DNA of 64,000 nucleotides from Pseudoalteromonas sp. '520P1 No. 423' (GTDB lineage: Bacteria; Pseudomonadota; Gammaproteobacteria; Enterobacterales; Alteromonadaceae). The translations under genes were made by a program, and so were the position numbers. The notes under the pieces were generated by a model. The model saw only the letters and a list, made by a program, of their open reading frames with translations. It was not told the DNA's origin and did not search any database. Below are positions 56,202 to 64,000 of the stretch, in pieces. The DNA lies in NCBI RefSeq assembly GCF_001269985.1, contig NZ_BBZB01000001.1:2604001-2668000 (forward strand), written 5' to 3'. Position 1 is the first letter of the stretch; the number at the start of each line of letters is the position of its first letter.

Positions 56202-57971
56202 CTAGTAAGTACGTGCTTTCGGTGGGAAAGCTTCACGGTGTAAAGGTGTCATATTAACATTTCGCGTTGACATTTCTTCTGTATCTGGACTGTAAATTGT
56301 GTGGCATAACCAGTTTTTATCATCGCGCTCAGTAAAATCTTGACGGGCATGCGCACCACGAGATTCTGTACGGAAGTTTGCAGCTTTAGCTGTACAAAAT
56401 GCAGTTTCCATTAGGTTGTCTAATTCAAGACACTCAATACGTTGCGTGTTAAATTCTGTAGACTTGTCGTCAAGACGTGCATGTTGTAAACGTTCACGAA
56501 TTTCAGTTAGCTCTTTCATACCTTGTGCCATAGCATCACCTTCACGGAATACCGAGAAGTTTAATTGCATACATTGCTGAAGGTCTTTTTTGATTTGAAC
56601 TGGATCTTCACCTTGACCAGATTTAGAAGACTCCCAACGGTTAAAGCGTGTTAATGCTGCTTCAACGTCTGAATCTGCATGATCAGATACTTGAGTATCA
56701 TTTAGGTATTCACCTAAGAAGTTACCTGCAGCACGGCCAAATACAACTAAATCAAGTAATGAGTTACCACCTAAGCGGTTTGCACCATGTACAGATACAC
56801 ATGCAATTTCACCAACAGCAAATAAACCGTCAACGATTTTCTCATTACTATTATTATCTACAGAGACAACCTGGCCATTTACATTACATGGAATACCGCC
56901 CATTAAGTAATGACATGTTGGTATTACTGGAATTGGTTCTTTAACTGGATCAACGTGTGCAAATGTACGAGATAAGTCACATACACCTGGTAGACGTTTT
57001 TCTAGTGTTTCTTTACCTAGATGATCAAGTTTAAGTTTAATATGTGGACCCCAAGGACCATCACAACCACGACCTTCACGGATCTCAGTCATCATTGAAC
57101 GTGCAACAACATCACGGCCAGCAAGATCTTTTGCATTAGGAGCATAACGCTCCATAAAGCGTTCGCCATCTTTATTTAAAAGATAACCACCTTCACCACG
57201 ACAACCTTCAGTAACAAGTGTTCCAGCACCCGCGATACCAGTTGGGTGAAACTGCCACATTTCCATATCTTGCATTTGAATGCCAGCACGAAGTGACATC
57301 CCAACACCGTCACCAGTATTAATGTGTGCATTAGTCGTAGAAGCAAATATTCGGCCTGCACCACCTGTTGCAAGAACAGTTGCGCGAGACTTGAAGAATA
57401 CAACTTCTCCAGATTCAATATCAATTGCAGTACAACCTACAACAGCACCCTCTTGATTCTTAACTAAATCAAGTGCATACCATTCAGAGAATACGTTTGT
57501 TTTATTTTTTACATTTTGTTGGTACAAACAATGAAGTAAAGCATGACCAGTACGGTCAGCTGCGGCTGCTGTACGAGCCGCTTGTTCGCCACCAAAGTTT
57601 CTTGATTGACCACCGAATGGACGTTGATAGATAGTACCATTTTCAAAACGAGAAAAAGGTAGACCCATCTTATCTAATTCGATAATTGCTTCTGGACCAG
57701 TTTTACACATATATTCGATAGCGTCTTGGTCACCGATATAATCTGAACCTTTAACTGTATCATACATATGCTGTTCCCAATGATCTTCATGGCTGTTACC
57801 TAAAGCAACAGTGATACCACCTTGAGCTGAAACTGTATGAGAACGTGTAGGGAAAACTTTAGAAATCAATGCACAACTTTTACCTGATTCTGTGATTGCA
57901 AGCGCTGCGCGCATACCCGCACCACCAGCACCAATTACAACCGAGTCAAATTCACGAACAGAATATTTCAC
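56202..57971 (-). CDS. sdhA: Succinate dehydrogenase flavoprotein subunit
   Basis: A 589-residue FAD enzyme oxidising succinate to fumarate. The dinucleotide-binding [11 protein letters not shown] is at 14-24 and the histidine that covalently binds FAD is H45 ([10 protein letters not shown]). [21 protein letters not shown] and the C-terminal RGAHARQDF are conserved. Length is equal to that of E. coli SdhA (588). It starts directly after sdhD with no gap. Confidence 0.97.
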   Translation of the reverse strand: MKYSVREFDSVVIGAGGAGMRAALAITESGKSCALISKVFPTRSHTVSAQGGITVALGNSHEDHWEQHMYDTVKGSDYIGDQDAIEYMCKTGPEAIIELDKMGLPFSRFENGTIYQRPFGGQSRNFGGEQAARTAAAADRTGHALLHCLYQQNVKNKTNVFSEWYALDLVKNQEGAVVGCTAIDIESGEVVFFKSRATVLATGGAGRIFASTTNAHINTGDGVGMSLRAGIQMQDMEMWQFHPTGIAGAGTLVTEGCRGEGGYLLNKDGERFMERYAPNAKDLAGRDVVARSMMTEIREGRGCDGPWGPHIKLKLDHLGKETLEKRLPGVCDLSRTFAHVDPVKEPIPVIPTCHYLMGGIPCNVNGQVVSVDNNSNEKIVDGLFAVGEIACVSVHGANRLGGNSLLDLVVFGRAAGNFLGEYLNDTQVSDHADSDVEAALTRFNRWESSKSGQGEDPVQIKKDLQQCMQLNFSVFREGDAMAQGMKELTEIRERLQHARLDDKSTEFNTQRIECLELDNLMETAFCTAKAANFRTESRGAHARQDFTERDDKNWLCHTIYSPDTEEMSTRNVNMTPLHREAFPPKARTY

Positions 57972-58319
57972 TTACACACCCCACAATACAAATAAACCAA
58001 CTGCAACATACACAAAAGACATCATATTTAAAACGAAACCTAATAATGAACGTAATTTTGCACATTTAACGTAATCAGTAAGCACTTGCCATAAACCAAT
58101 TTGTGTATGGATCATCATGCTAACTAAAGCTGCAAGTGTAAAAACTTTTACCGCTAAGTTTGAAAATAATCCCTGCCAAGCCTCAAATGTGACTTGCGGA
58201 GTTGTTAAGAAATAGCCAATAATGAATAACGAATAAGCCGTTAAGATTAATGCCGTTGCACGTAAAGATACATAATCTTGTACGCCATTACGTTTTAGAG
58301 ATGCTTGATTTACAACCAT
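57972..58319 (-). CDS. sdhD: Succinate dehydrogenase membrane anchor SdhD
   Basis: The start at 58319 (MVVNQASLKRNGVQDY) is chosen because it aligns with the E. coli N-terminus (MVSNASALGRNGVHDF) and GGGG stands 7 bases before it; the protein is 115 residues. Three membrane helices can be seen, with the haem-ligand region SMMIHTQIGLWQVLTDYVK. The end VLWGV is conserved. It overlaps the sdhC end by 10 bases. Confidence 0.92.
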   Translation of the reverse strand: MVVNQASLKRNGVQDYVSLRATALILTAYSLFIIGYFLTTPQVTFEAWQGLFSNLAVKVFTLAALVSMMIHTQIGLWQVLTDYVKCAKLRSLLGFVLNMMSFVYVAVGLFVLWGV

Positions 58320-58687
58320 ATCCATACCCCTGCCATTGCTGCTGCTACAACCCAAAATAAAATTGAGATTGTTGCGCTACTATTGCCTGATTCAAGTTCT
58401 TCCCAGTATCCCATATCCATAATGATATGACGGATACCACCAATGATGTGATATGCCAACACTGTGACAGTACCCCACGCAATGAATTTGGCAACGACCC
58501 CACTAAATAGGCTCTTGACGAATTCAAAACCTTCTGGTGATGAAAGAGACTCTGACCAAGCCCAAATTACAAATGTTAAAGCAAAAAACAATGCTACACC
58601 TGTGATACGGTGTAAGATTGACGCTATAGCAGTTGCTGGCATAGAAATAGTCGATAGATCGAGATTTACAGGTCTTTGTTTTTTCAC
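58310..58687 (-). CDS. sdhC: Succinate dehydrogenase cytochrome b556 subunit SdhC
   Basis: The open frame extends to an ATG at 58792, but the conserved protein begins at GTG 58687 (VKKQRPVNLDLSTISMPATA), which matches E. coli SdhC KKQRPVNLDL and gives 125 residues. The haem/quinone signature ASILHRITGV (with SLSSPEGFE after helix I) and the histidine segment AYHIIGGIRHIIMDMGY are present. No strong ribosome-binding site precedes the GTG, so the exact start stays open. First gene of sdhCDAB, divergent from gltA. Confidence 0.9.
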   Translation of the reverse strand: MKKQRPVNLDLSTISMPATAIASILHRITGVALFFALTFVIWAWSESLSSPEGFEFVKSLFSGVVAKFIAWGTVTVLAYHIIGGIRHIIMDMGYWEELESGNSSATISILFWVVAAAMAGVWIWL

Positions 58688-59104
58688 AGTTACTTGCCCA
58701 TCTGGCCCATTTAGGACCCAACTATTGTTTTTATACACCCATCTAATTTTATTTGATTTAATAAATTTAAATGGAACTATCAAAATAAACAAACCTATTA
58801 TGATGACGAGCCAAAATAGGTACTACACGTTTACTTCAGACGCAGTAGGTTTAATTCATTTGAATAAACCTTACATAGTATATATTCCCCCTGAAGATTT
58901 TACAATTTTTGTTTAATTAGAATGCCTTGCAAATTGGCCGTTAGTATACTATTTAATCTTTTCAGAATAGATATCATATTTTTTTGCATTAATTTTCATT
59001 AATATTGACTTTTATCCCCATTTATACGTTAAAATGAAACTAATTTGCTTAACAATAGACTTAAAATCATAACAATTGATTTGTTATAACAGGAGATGAT
59101 TTAG
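58688..59104. other. Divergent sdhC / gltA regulatory region
   Basis: About 400 bp with promoters for both operons. GGTTT/AAACC with inner ATTCA/TGAAT arms form a bulged hairpin at 58848-58870. The gltA side carries a promoter-like pair and a strong GGAG ribosome-binding site. I see no clear ArcA, Fur or CRP site. Confidence 0.5.
59005..59035 (+). promoter_or_regulatory. Candidate gltA promoter
   Basis: TTGACT (59005-59010) as -35 and TTAAAA/TAAAAT (59029-59035) as -10, spacing 18-19. It lies about 70 bp before the gltA ATG, which is preceded by ACAGGAGATG. Confidence 0.5.
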
Positions 59105-60391
59105 ATGGCAGACAAAAAAGCAGTACTTCATATCGATGGCCAAGAACCAATTGATTTACCAATTTATTCAGGCACAGCTGGTCAAGATGTAATCGACGTA
59201 CGCTCATTAGGTGCTCACAACCATTTCACATATGACCCAGGCTTCATGTCTACAGGTTCTTGTGAATCAGCTATCACTTTCATCGACGGCGCTAAAGGTG
59301 TGCTATTACACCGTGGTTACCCAATTGATCAACTTGCTGAACAATCAAACTACCTAGAACTTTGTTACTTGCTTTTAGAAGGCGAGTTACCAAGCAAAGA
59401 GCAAATGGATAGCTTTGAAAACGAAATCACAACAAATACAATGATGCACGAAAAAATCGGTGCATTTTTCCAAGGTTTCCGCGTAGATGCTCATCCAATG
59501 GCTATGCTATGTGGTGTTGTTGGTGCTTTATCTTCATTTTATCATGATGATTTAGACATTACTGATCCAGAGCAACGTAAACGTAGTGCTGTAAAGTTAG
59601 TTGCTAAATTACCAACTATTTCAGCAATGGCATACAAGTACACAATTGGCCAACCATTTGTTTACCCTAAAAATGATTTAAGCTACGCAGAAAACTTCTT
59701 ACATATGATGTTCTCTGTACCTGCTGAAGAATACAAAGTAAGCCCAGTTCTTGCAAAAGCAATGGACCGAATCTTCATGCTTCATGCTGATCACGAACAA
59801 AATGCATCAACTTCTACAGTACGTATCGCTGGTTCTTCTGGTGCTAACCCTTATGCATGTATTGCTGCTGGTGTTGCTTCACTTTGGGGTCCAGCTCATG
59901 GTGGTGCAAATGAAGCATGTTTAACGATGCTTGAAGAAATTGGTACAGCTGATCGCATAGAAGAATATGTTGCTAAAGCGAAAGATAAAAATGACCCTTT
60001 CCGCCTAATGGGCTTTGGTCATCGTGTTTACAAAAACTTCGATCCACGTGCAACAGTAATGCGTCAAACATGTCATGAAGTTTTAAAAGAGCTAAATATC
60101 CAAGATCCTTTACTAGAAGTAGCAATGGGCCTAGAGAAAATTGCTTTAGAAGACCCTTACTTCATTGAAAAGAAACTTTACCCTAACGTAGATTTCTACT
60201 CAGGTATCATCTTAAAAGCAATCGGTATCCCAACAAGCATGTTCACTGTTATCTTTGCGATGGCACGTACTGTTGGTTGGATTTCACATTGGGATGAGAT
60301 GTTATCTCAACCAGGTCAAAAAATTGGTCGTCCACGTCAAATGTATACTGGTTATACTAAACGTGACTATACTGATGCTGCTAATAGATAA
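59105..60391 (+). CDS. gltA: Citrate synthase (type II)
   Basis: Condenses acetyl-CoA with oxaloacetate. The 428-residue protein aligns with E. coli GltA with an offset of one: catalytic residues are H265 ([10 protein letters not shown]), H306 (FGHRVYK) and D363 (YPNVDFYSG). The N-terminal NADH-responsive domain of the hexameric type II enzymes is present ([20 protein letters not shown]). Divergent from sdhCDAB as in E. coli. Confidence 0.97.
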   Translation: MADKKAVLHIDGQEPIDLPIYSGTAGQDVIDVRSLGAHNHFTYDPGFMSTGSCESAITFIDGAKGVLLHRGYPIDQLAEQSNYLELCYLLLEGELPSKEQMDSFENEITTNTMMHEKIGAFFQGFRVDAHPMAMLCGVVGALSSFYHDDLDITDPEQRKRSAVKLVAKLPTISAMAYKYTIGQPFVYPKNDLSYAENFLHMMFSVPAEEYKVSPVLAKAMDRIFMLHADHEQNASTSTVRIAGSSGANPYACIAAGVASLWGPAHGGANEACLTMLEEIGTADRIEEYVAKAKDKNDPFRLMGFGHRVYKNFDPRATVMRQTCHEVLKELNIQDPLLEVAMGLEKIALEDPYFIEKKLYPNVDFYSGIILKAIGIPTSMFTVIFAMARTVGWISHWDEMLSQPGQKIGRPRQMYTGYTKRDYTDAANR

Positions 60392-60406
60392 TTATTAGTT
60401 AAAATT

Positions 60407-60435
60407 ATTAAGGTATATCCAAGATGTACCTTAAT
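60407..60435 (+). terminator. Weak hairpin after gltA
   Basis: ATTAAGGTA and TACCTTAAT with an 11-base loop, followed by TTATTG. AT-rich, so only a tentative terminator. Confidence 0.5.
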
Positions 60436-60527
60436 TTATTGTTCCACTCAAAACCAGTAATGCACCTCGCTTTTTTTTTACAAATCGTTTAAAATGCCGC
60501 CCTCCTTTTGCAGTTTGATTTTATAAA

Positions 60528-61745
60528 ATGTTTGATATAGATAATATAAGAAATGAATTTCCTATCTTAAAACAAATAGTTAATGAAAAACCTCTTATAT
60601 ATTTTGATTCTGGTGCAACCAGTCAAAAACCCCAAGTTGTTATAGATTCTCTTAAACATTTTTATACTAATTCTAATTCTAATGTGCATAGAGGCATTCA
60701 CACCTTGGGCGATCGTGCGACAATAGCCTATGAAAATTCACGTAATAAGCTAGCCAATTTTATTAATGCGCAAGCTAAAGAGATTGTATGGACTAAAGGC
60801 GCAACAGAGTCTCTAAATTTATTAGCTCATGGTTTATCAAACATCTTAAAACCAGGTGATGTTATCTTGATCAGTGCGTTAGAACATCATGCTAATATTG
60901 TTCCCTGGCAACAATTATGTGCCAATACAGGCGCTATTTTAAAGGTTATTCCCCTTGATGAGTCATCTCAAGCTATAGAGCTAAACACAGCTCAGCAACT
61001 TATTGACCTTCATAAACCAAAAATATTGAGCATTTCTCATGCTTCAAATGCGCTAGGTAATATTCAGCCTATTACAGATATAATTAAGTATTCTAAAAAA
61101 TACAAAACAGTGACGGTTATTGATGGTGCGCAAGCTTTTATGCATCTCAGGCCAGATATGATAACACTCGACTGTGACTTTTATGTTTTTTCAGCCCATA
61201 AAGCCCTTGGACCGACAGGTTTAGGTGGTTTATATGGTAAATATGAACAGCTAAACGCGTTACCCGTGTATCAAACTGGCGGGGAAATGATTAAATCTGT
61301 CAGTTTTGAAGAAACAGTTTTTGCTCAAGCTCCAGGAAAATTTGAAGCAGGAACACCAAATATTTCAGGTGTTATTGCATTTGGTTGTGCCATAGATTAT
61401 ATGAACAAAATAGATTTTAATGAACAAAAAACATACGAAAATGAGCTTTTCGTATATTTACAGCAACAACTTGAAAATATTTCAGGTATAGAGTTATATG
61501 GTGATCTAGTACAAAATATCGGCACAATTAGTTTTAATTACAAAAATGAGCACCCATTTGACATTGCAACTTTGTTAGATCAATACGGTATTGCAGTTAG
61601 AGTTGGTAGTCATTGCACACAACCTTTAATGAAGAGCTTAAATATAGATGGCACAGTGCGTATTAGTCTCGCTTTTTACAATACGAAAAACGAAATACAA
61701 CAATTTATAACTCATCTAAAACAATGTCTTTCTTTATTAGATTAA
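60528..61745 (+). CDS. csdA: Cysteine desulfurase (CsdA/SufS type)
   Basis: A group II PLP enzyme of 405 residues that takes sulfur from cysteine as a persulfide. The PLP lysine is K225 (FSAHKALGPTGLGGLYG), with H120-H121 stacking (LEHHANIVPW), and the active cysteine is C363 in VGSHCTQPLM. The HCxQPL pattern is closer to CsdA than to SufS (HCAMPL), and no sufABCD genes are nearby, so csdA is preferred. The partner SufE-like gene follows after 15 bases. Confidence 0.85.
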   Translation: MFDIDNIRNEFPILKQIVNEKPLIYFDSGATSQKPQVVIDSLKHFYTNSNSNVHRGIHTLGDRATIAYENSRNKLANFINAQAKEIVWTKGATESLNLLAHGLSNILKPGDVILISALEHHANIVPWQQLCANTGAILKVIPLDESSQAIELNTAQQLIDLHKPKILSISHASNALGNIQPITDIIKYSKKYKTVTVIDGAQAFMHLRPDMITLDCDFYVFSAHKALGPTGLGGLYGKYEQLNALPVYQTGGEMIKSVSFEETVFAQAPGKFEAGTPNISGVIAFGCAIDYMNKIDFNEQKTYENELFVYLQQQLENISGIELYGDLVQNIGTISFNYKNEHPFDIATLLDQYGIAVRVGSHCTQPLMKSLNIDGTVRISLAFYNTKNEIQQFITHLKQCLSLLD

Positions 61746-61760
61746 CAGGCCTCCAAGAAA

Positions 61761-62177
61761 ATGAATGAATCCTATATACAGTTTAAAAACAAAATAATAC
61801 AAGCAGGTTCTTGGCAAGAAAAATACCGTGAAATAATGCTATTAGGTAAAAAATTACCTGCGTTGCCATCAGAACTAAAAGTAGACAGTGCATTAGTTAA
61901 TGGCTGTGAGAGTAATGTCTGGCTATATATGGATTTTAATAACGAAGAAAACAAATTATTAATTATCGCAGACTCTGATACTAGAATTGTAAAAGGGCTT
62001 GTTAGCATTATTTTATATTTATATTTAGATTTAACGCCCATTGAAATTATATCAATTGATGCAAATAAAGAGTTCGAAGACATGTCTCTTTTAAAACATT
62101 TAAGCCCTTCGAGAGGCAATGGTATTAAAGCCATTTTAAATGCGATTCAAAGCCAAGCTCGCTTAATGAGTAAATAA
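61761..62177 (+). CDS. csdE: SufE-family sulfur acceptor
   Basis: A 138-residue SufE/CsdE protein that accepts persulfide sulfur from the desulfurase and passes it on to Fe-S assembly or tRNA/cofactor sulfuration. The acceptor cysteine is C49 in LVNGCESNVWLY. The N-terminal SWQEKYREIMLLGKKLP and the C-terminal LSPSRGNGIKAIL are typical. It is in one operon with the desulfurase gene, named csdE by that pairing. Confidence 0.88.
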   Translation: MNESYIQFKNKIIQAGSWQEKYREIMLLGKKLPALPSELKVDSALVNGCESNVWLYMDFNNEENKLLIIADSDTRIVKGLVSIILYLYLDLTPIEIISIDANKEFEDMSLLKHLSPSRGNGIKAILNAIQSQARLMSK

Positions 62178-62277
62178 AATCATTTATACATAATTTGAAA
62201 CAGTTTTACCTAAATCTGAATGTACAAATCAGTTACAATTGTAAAATATGTTTCAATTATGCAGTTTATACAACCTC

Positions 62278-64000
62278 ATGAATTTAAAAGTCCCATTTAA
62301 ACTAAAATCAAGTTTAATTAGTCTCTTAATGTTACCTTCTTTGCATTCTGTTGCAAATGAATCAAATGTATTAGTTAATTCATCTTCTTACCCTTCTTCA
62401 TTTTTCATGCAATATCACCCTCAAAATGCCTACGATATGATAGATAGGTTACCTGGGTTTTCGTTCGACGGAGGCTCCAATGATCGTGGCTTTGGTGGTA
62501 ACGCAGGCAATGTTTTAATTGATGGGTCACGACCTACATCTAAATCTGGCGGCCTAAGAGGTGCTCTGATCCGTATTCCCGTAGAGCAAGTAGAAAAAAT
62601 CGAAATAATCCGTGGCGGTAAAGGCTCCAGTGAAGTAGCAGGCCAATCGATCATAGCCAATATAATAAGAAAAAAAGATATTACTTCAGGGACTTGGGCT
62701 TTAAAAGCAAGAAGGGCAGCCGATGGAGACTTAAGACCTAATATAGAAGCCGCTATTACAACACAAATAGGCCAATGGGATACCGCTTTCGATACTGATA
62801 TCGGTGGCTGGGTGGGTTATAGAGATGCAGTCATTGAAGATAAAGAACTCGATGATCATGTAAATAAAACTGCGGATGAAATTTTAGATGAAAAAAACAA
62901 TTGGGTTTATATAAATGGTCAAGGTGCTAAAGAATACATCACCGGTAAACTCACATTAAATGGACGTATTGGTGGTGAAAAGTGGCAAGGTGATATTACA
63001 AGAAATATCATTCACAGCGATTCATTAACACACGAACCTGATGAATTTTGGCTATTAAACGAAAATAATACAAATAAAGAATTTGAACTGGGTATAGATT
63101 GGTTAGGTAATGATGATGATTGGAAATGGCATATTTTAGGATTAGCCGTAGTAAAACATCAAAATTATGAGAATGCTTTTAACCAAAAAAACTTTGCTCA
63201 AAATGAAAACTACAATAGTCAATTTAAACAAGACAGAATAAAAACTGAATATATTTTTAGAAATACATATGGAAAAATAGGAACTGATAGATTTAAACCT
63301 GAGTATGGTTTTGAAATTGCCAATAACAAACTAGATACCGAACTTGAATATTCTGAAAATAATCAGCCGCAAAATCTCGAGTCAGCAAACGTAGTTGTTG
63401 AAGAGTTTAGAGGCGAAGCATTTGTTACTTTTGTATATTCAGCAACAGAGGATTTATCAATCGAGGGTGGCTTAACGGGTGAAATTTCACAAATTGAAGT
63501 ATCCGGTGATGCAACCAATGATCAAACTTTTAAATTTTTAAAACCAAGACTTGCTGCAAATTATAGCTTTAATGCTGATTTGCAACTAAATATTCAAGCT
63601 CAACACAACGTGGGCCAGCTTAATTTTAATGATTTTGCCGCAAGCACTGATACGACTGATGATAGAAATACAGCCGGAAATCCAAATCTCGCTCCAAACC
63701 AGTATACCGAATTAAGTACAAAACTTGATTGGGGTTTTAGTGAAAAAGGCAGTTTATCCATAAACCTATTTTATGAATGGCATACAGATATATTAGAATA
63801 CATTATATTACCCTCTGATAACGGTAATATAAGCCATGGTTTAGGAAATGCAGGTGATGCCACTTTTTGGGGTTTTGAAACAGATCTTAATTTACCTTTA
63901 GATAGTTTCATCCCTAACGGTTTACTTGAAATTTCATATGAGTATAACCGATCTGAATACTTTGATTCTATTATCAATCAAGATCGTATTATTAATGATT
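62278..64000 (+). CDS. TonB-dependent receptor (3' partial)
   Basis: The frame is open to the end of the window (574 codons visible). The start at 62278 (MNLKVPFKLKSSLISLLML) gives a signal peptide ending about HSVA; an in-frame ATG at 62248 is possible. The plug domain is readable: NAYDMIDRLPGFSFDG, NVLIDGSRPTSKSGGL and VEQVEKIEIIRGG, then the barrel begins with repeated strands and aromatic-rich loops. No classical TonB box is visible after the signal peptide. It follows csdE by 100 bp without clear terminator. Ligand unknown. Confidence 0.88.
   Translation, partial: MNLKVPFKLKSSLISLLMLPSLHSVANESNVLVNSSSYPSSFFMQYHPQNAYDMIDRLPGFSFDGGSNDRGFGGNAGNVLIDGSRPTSKSGGLRGALIRIPVEQVEKIEIIRGGKGSSEVAGQSIIANIIRKKDITSGTWALKARRAADGDLRPNIEAAITTQIGQWDTAFDTDIGGWVGYRDAVIEDKELDDHVNKTADEILDEKNNWVYINGQGAKEYITGKLTLNGRIGGEKWQGDITRNIIHSDSLTHEPDEFWLLNENNTNKEFELGIDWLGNDDDWKWHILGLAVVKHQNYENAFNQKNFAQNENYNSQFKQDRIKTEYIFRNTYGKIGTDRFKPEYGFEIANNKLDTELEYSENNQPQNLESANVVVEEFRGEAFVTFVYSATEDLSIEGGLTGEISQIEVSGDATNDQTFKFLKPRLAANYSFNADLQLNIQAQHNVGQLNFNDFAASTDTTDDRNTAGNPNLAPNQYTELSTKLDWGFSEKGSLSINLFYEWHTDILEYIILPSDNGNISHGLGNAGDATFWGFETDLNLPLDSFIPNGLLEISYEYNRSEYFDSIINQDRIIND

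Noticed and set aside
58688..58792. N-terminal extension of sdhC to an ATG at 58792
   Set aside because: The extra 35 residues have no counterpart in SdhC proteins, and the conserved VKKQRPVNLDL start lies at GTG 58687.
1..64000. tRNA, rRNA, CRISPR arrays, intact insertion sequences, integrases and prophage genes
   Set aside because: I scanned the intergenic regions by eye and found none; a tRNAscan/Rfam/CRISPR search would settle small RNAs I cannot recognise.

Overview
The window is AT-rich chromosomal DNA from a marine gammaproteobacterium. Protein family make-up and gene order point to the Alteromonadales, most likely Colwelliaceae (Colwellia/Thalassotalea-like); this placement is inference without a database search. 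Supporting blocks conserved from E. coli onward are pgm-seqA // ybfF-ybfE-fldA-fur, zapC-pyrD, msrC-proQ-prc and gltA // sdhCDAB-sucAB-sucCD. Families that I know mainly from marine gammaproteobacteria (DUF3718, DUF2788, DUF2835) fit the same picture. I see no rRNA or tRNA gene, CRISPR array, intact insertion sequence or prophage.

Layout. 1-2950: the 3' part of a secreted M28 lipoprotein peptidase and a putative heavy-metal (ArsP_2-type) exporter whose start codon abuts a perfect 13-bp hairpin. 2996-6897: a three-gene branched-chain 2-oxoacid dehydrogenase operon (bkdA1-bkdA2-bkdB) with a perfect 18-bp palindrome of LiuR type upstream. 7168-8202: astE. 8292-13260: the pgm-seqA // ybfF-DUF2788-ybfE-fldA-fur block. 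13351-17326: glnS, rmuC and an unassigned coiled-coil membrane protein. 17424-22161: aceK, a LysR regulator, an unknown protein and icd, so the IDH kinase/phosphatase sits near the gene for its substrate. 22426-24480: a DUF3718 protein, zapC and pyrD. 24588-29423: the 180-kDa NAD-glutamate dehydrogenase. 29652-36520: a four-gene envelope cluster (DUF1302 outer-membrane protein, DUF1329 periplasmic protein, YCF48-repeat protein, RND/MMPL transporter). 36774-41247: a DUF2835 protein, pepN and nhaC. 41549-45065: msrC, a small acidic protein, proQ and prc. 45226-48800: poorly conserved or decaying material, namely a four-helix membrane protein, a cysteine-containing secreted protein, an HNH-like zinc protein, a frameshifted and truncated cysS, a truncated crp-like gene, and two decayed tandem copies of the sucD 3' end plus its terminator. 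48801-60391: the TCA block sucCD, sucAB, sdhCDAB and gltA. 60528-62177: a csdA/csdE cysteine desulfurase pair. 62278-64000: the 5' part of a TonB-dependent receptor.

How the genes work together. Most of the window is central carbon and amino-acid catabolism: branched-chain amino acids (bkd), arginine (astE) and glutamate (gdhB) feed a TCA cycle encoded here by gltA, icd, sucABCD and sdhCDAB, with AceK controlling the isocitrate branch point. Many intergenic spacers contain clear A-rich/stem/T-rich hairpins that mark transcript ends. These include one between sucB and sucC, and one inside the DUF1302-DUF1329 / YCF48-RND cluster. The least conventional parts are the sucD-tail repeat array beside two gene relics, the hairpin at the metal-exporter start, and the four-gene envelope cluster, whose substrate I cannot name.
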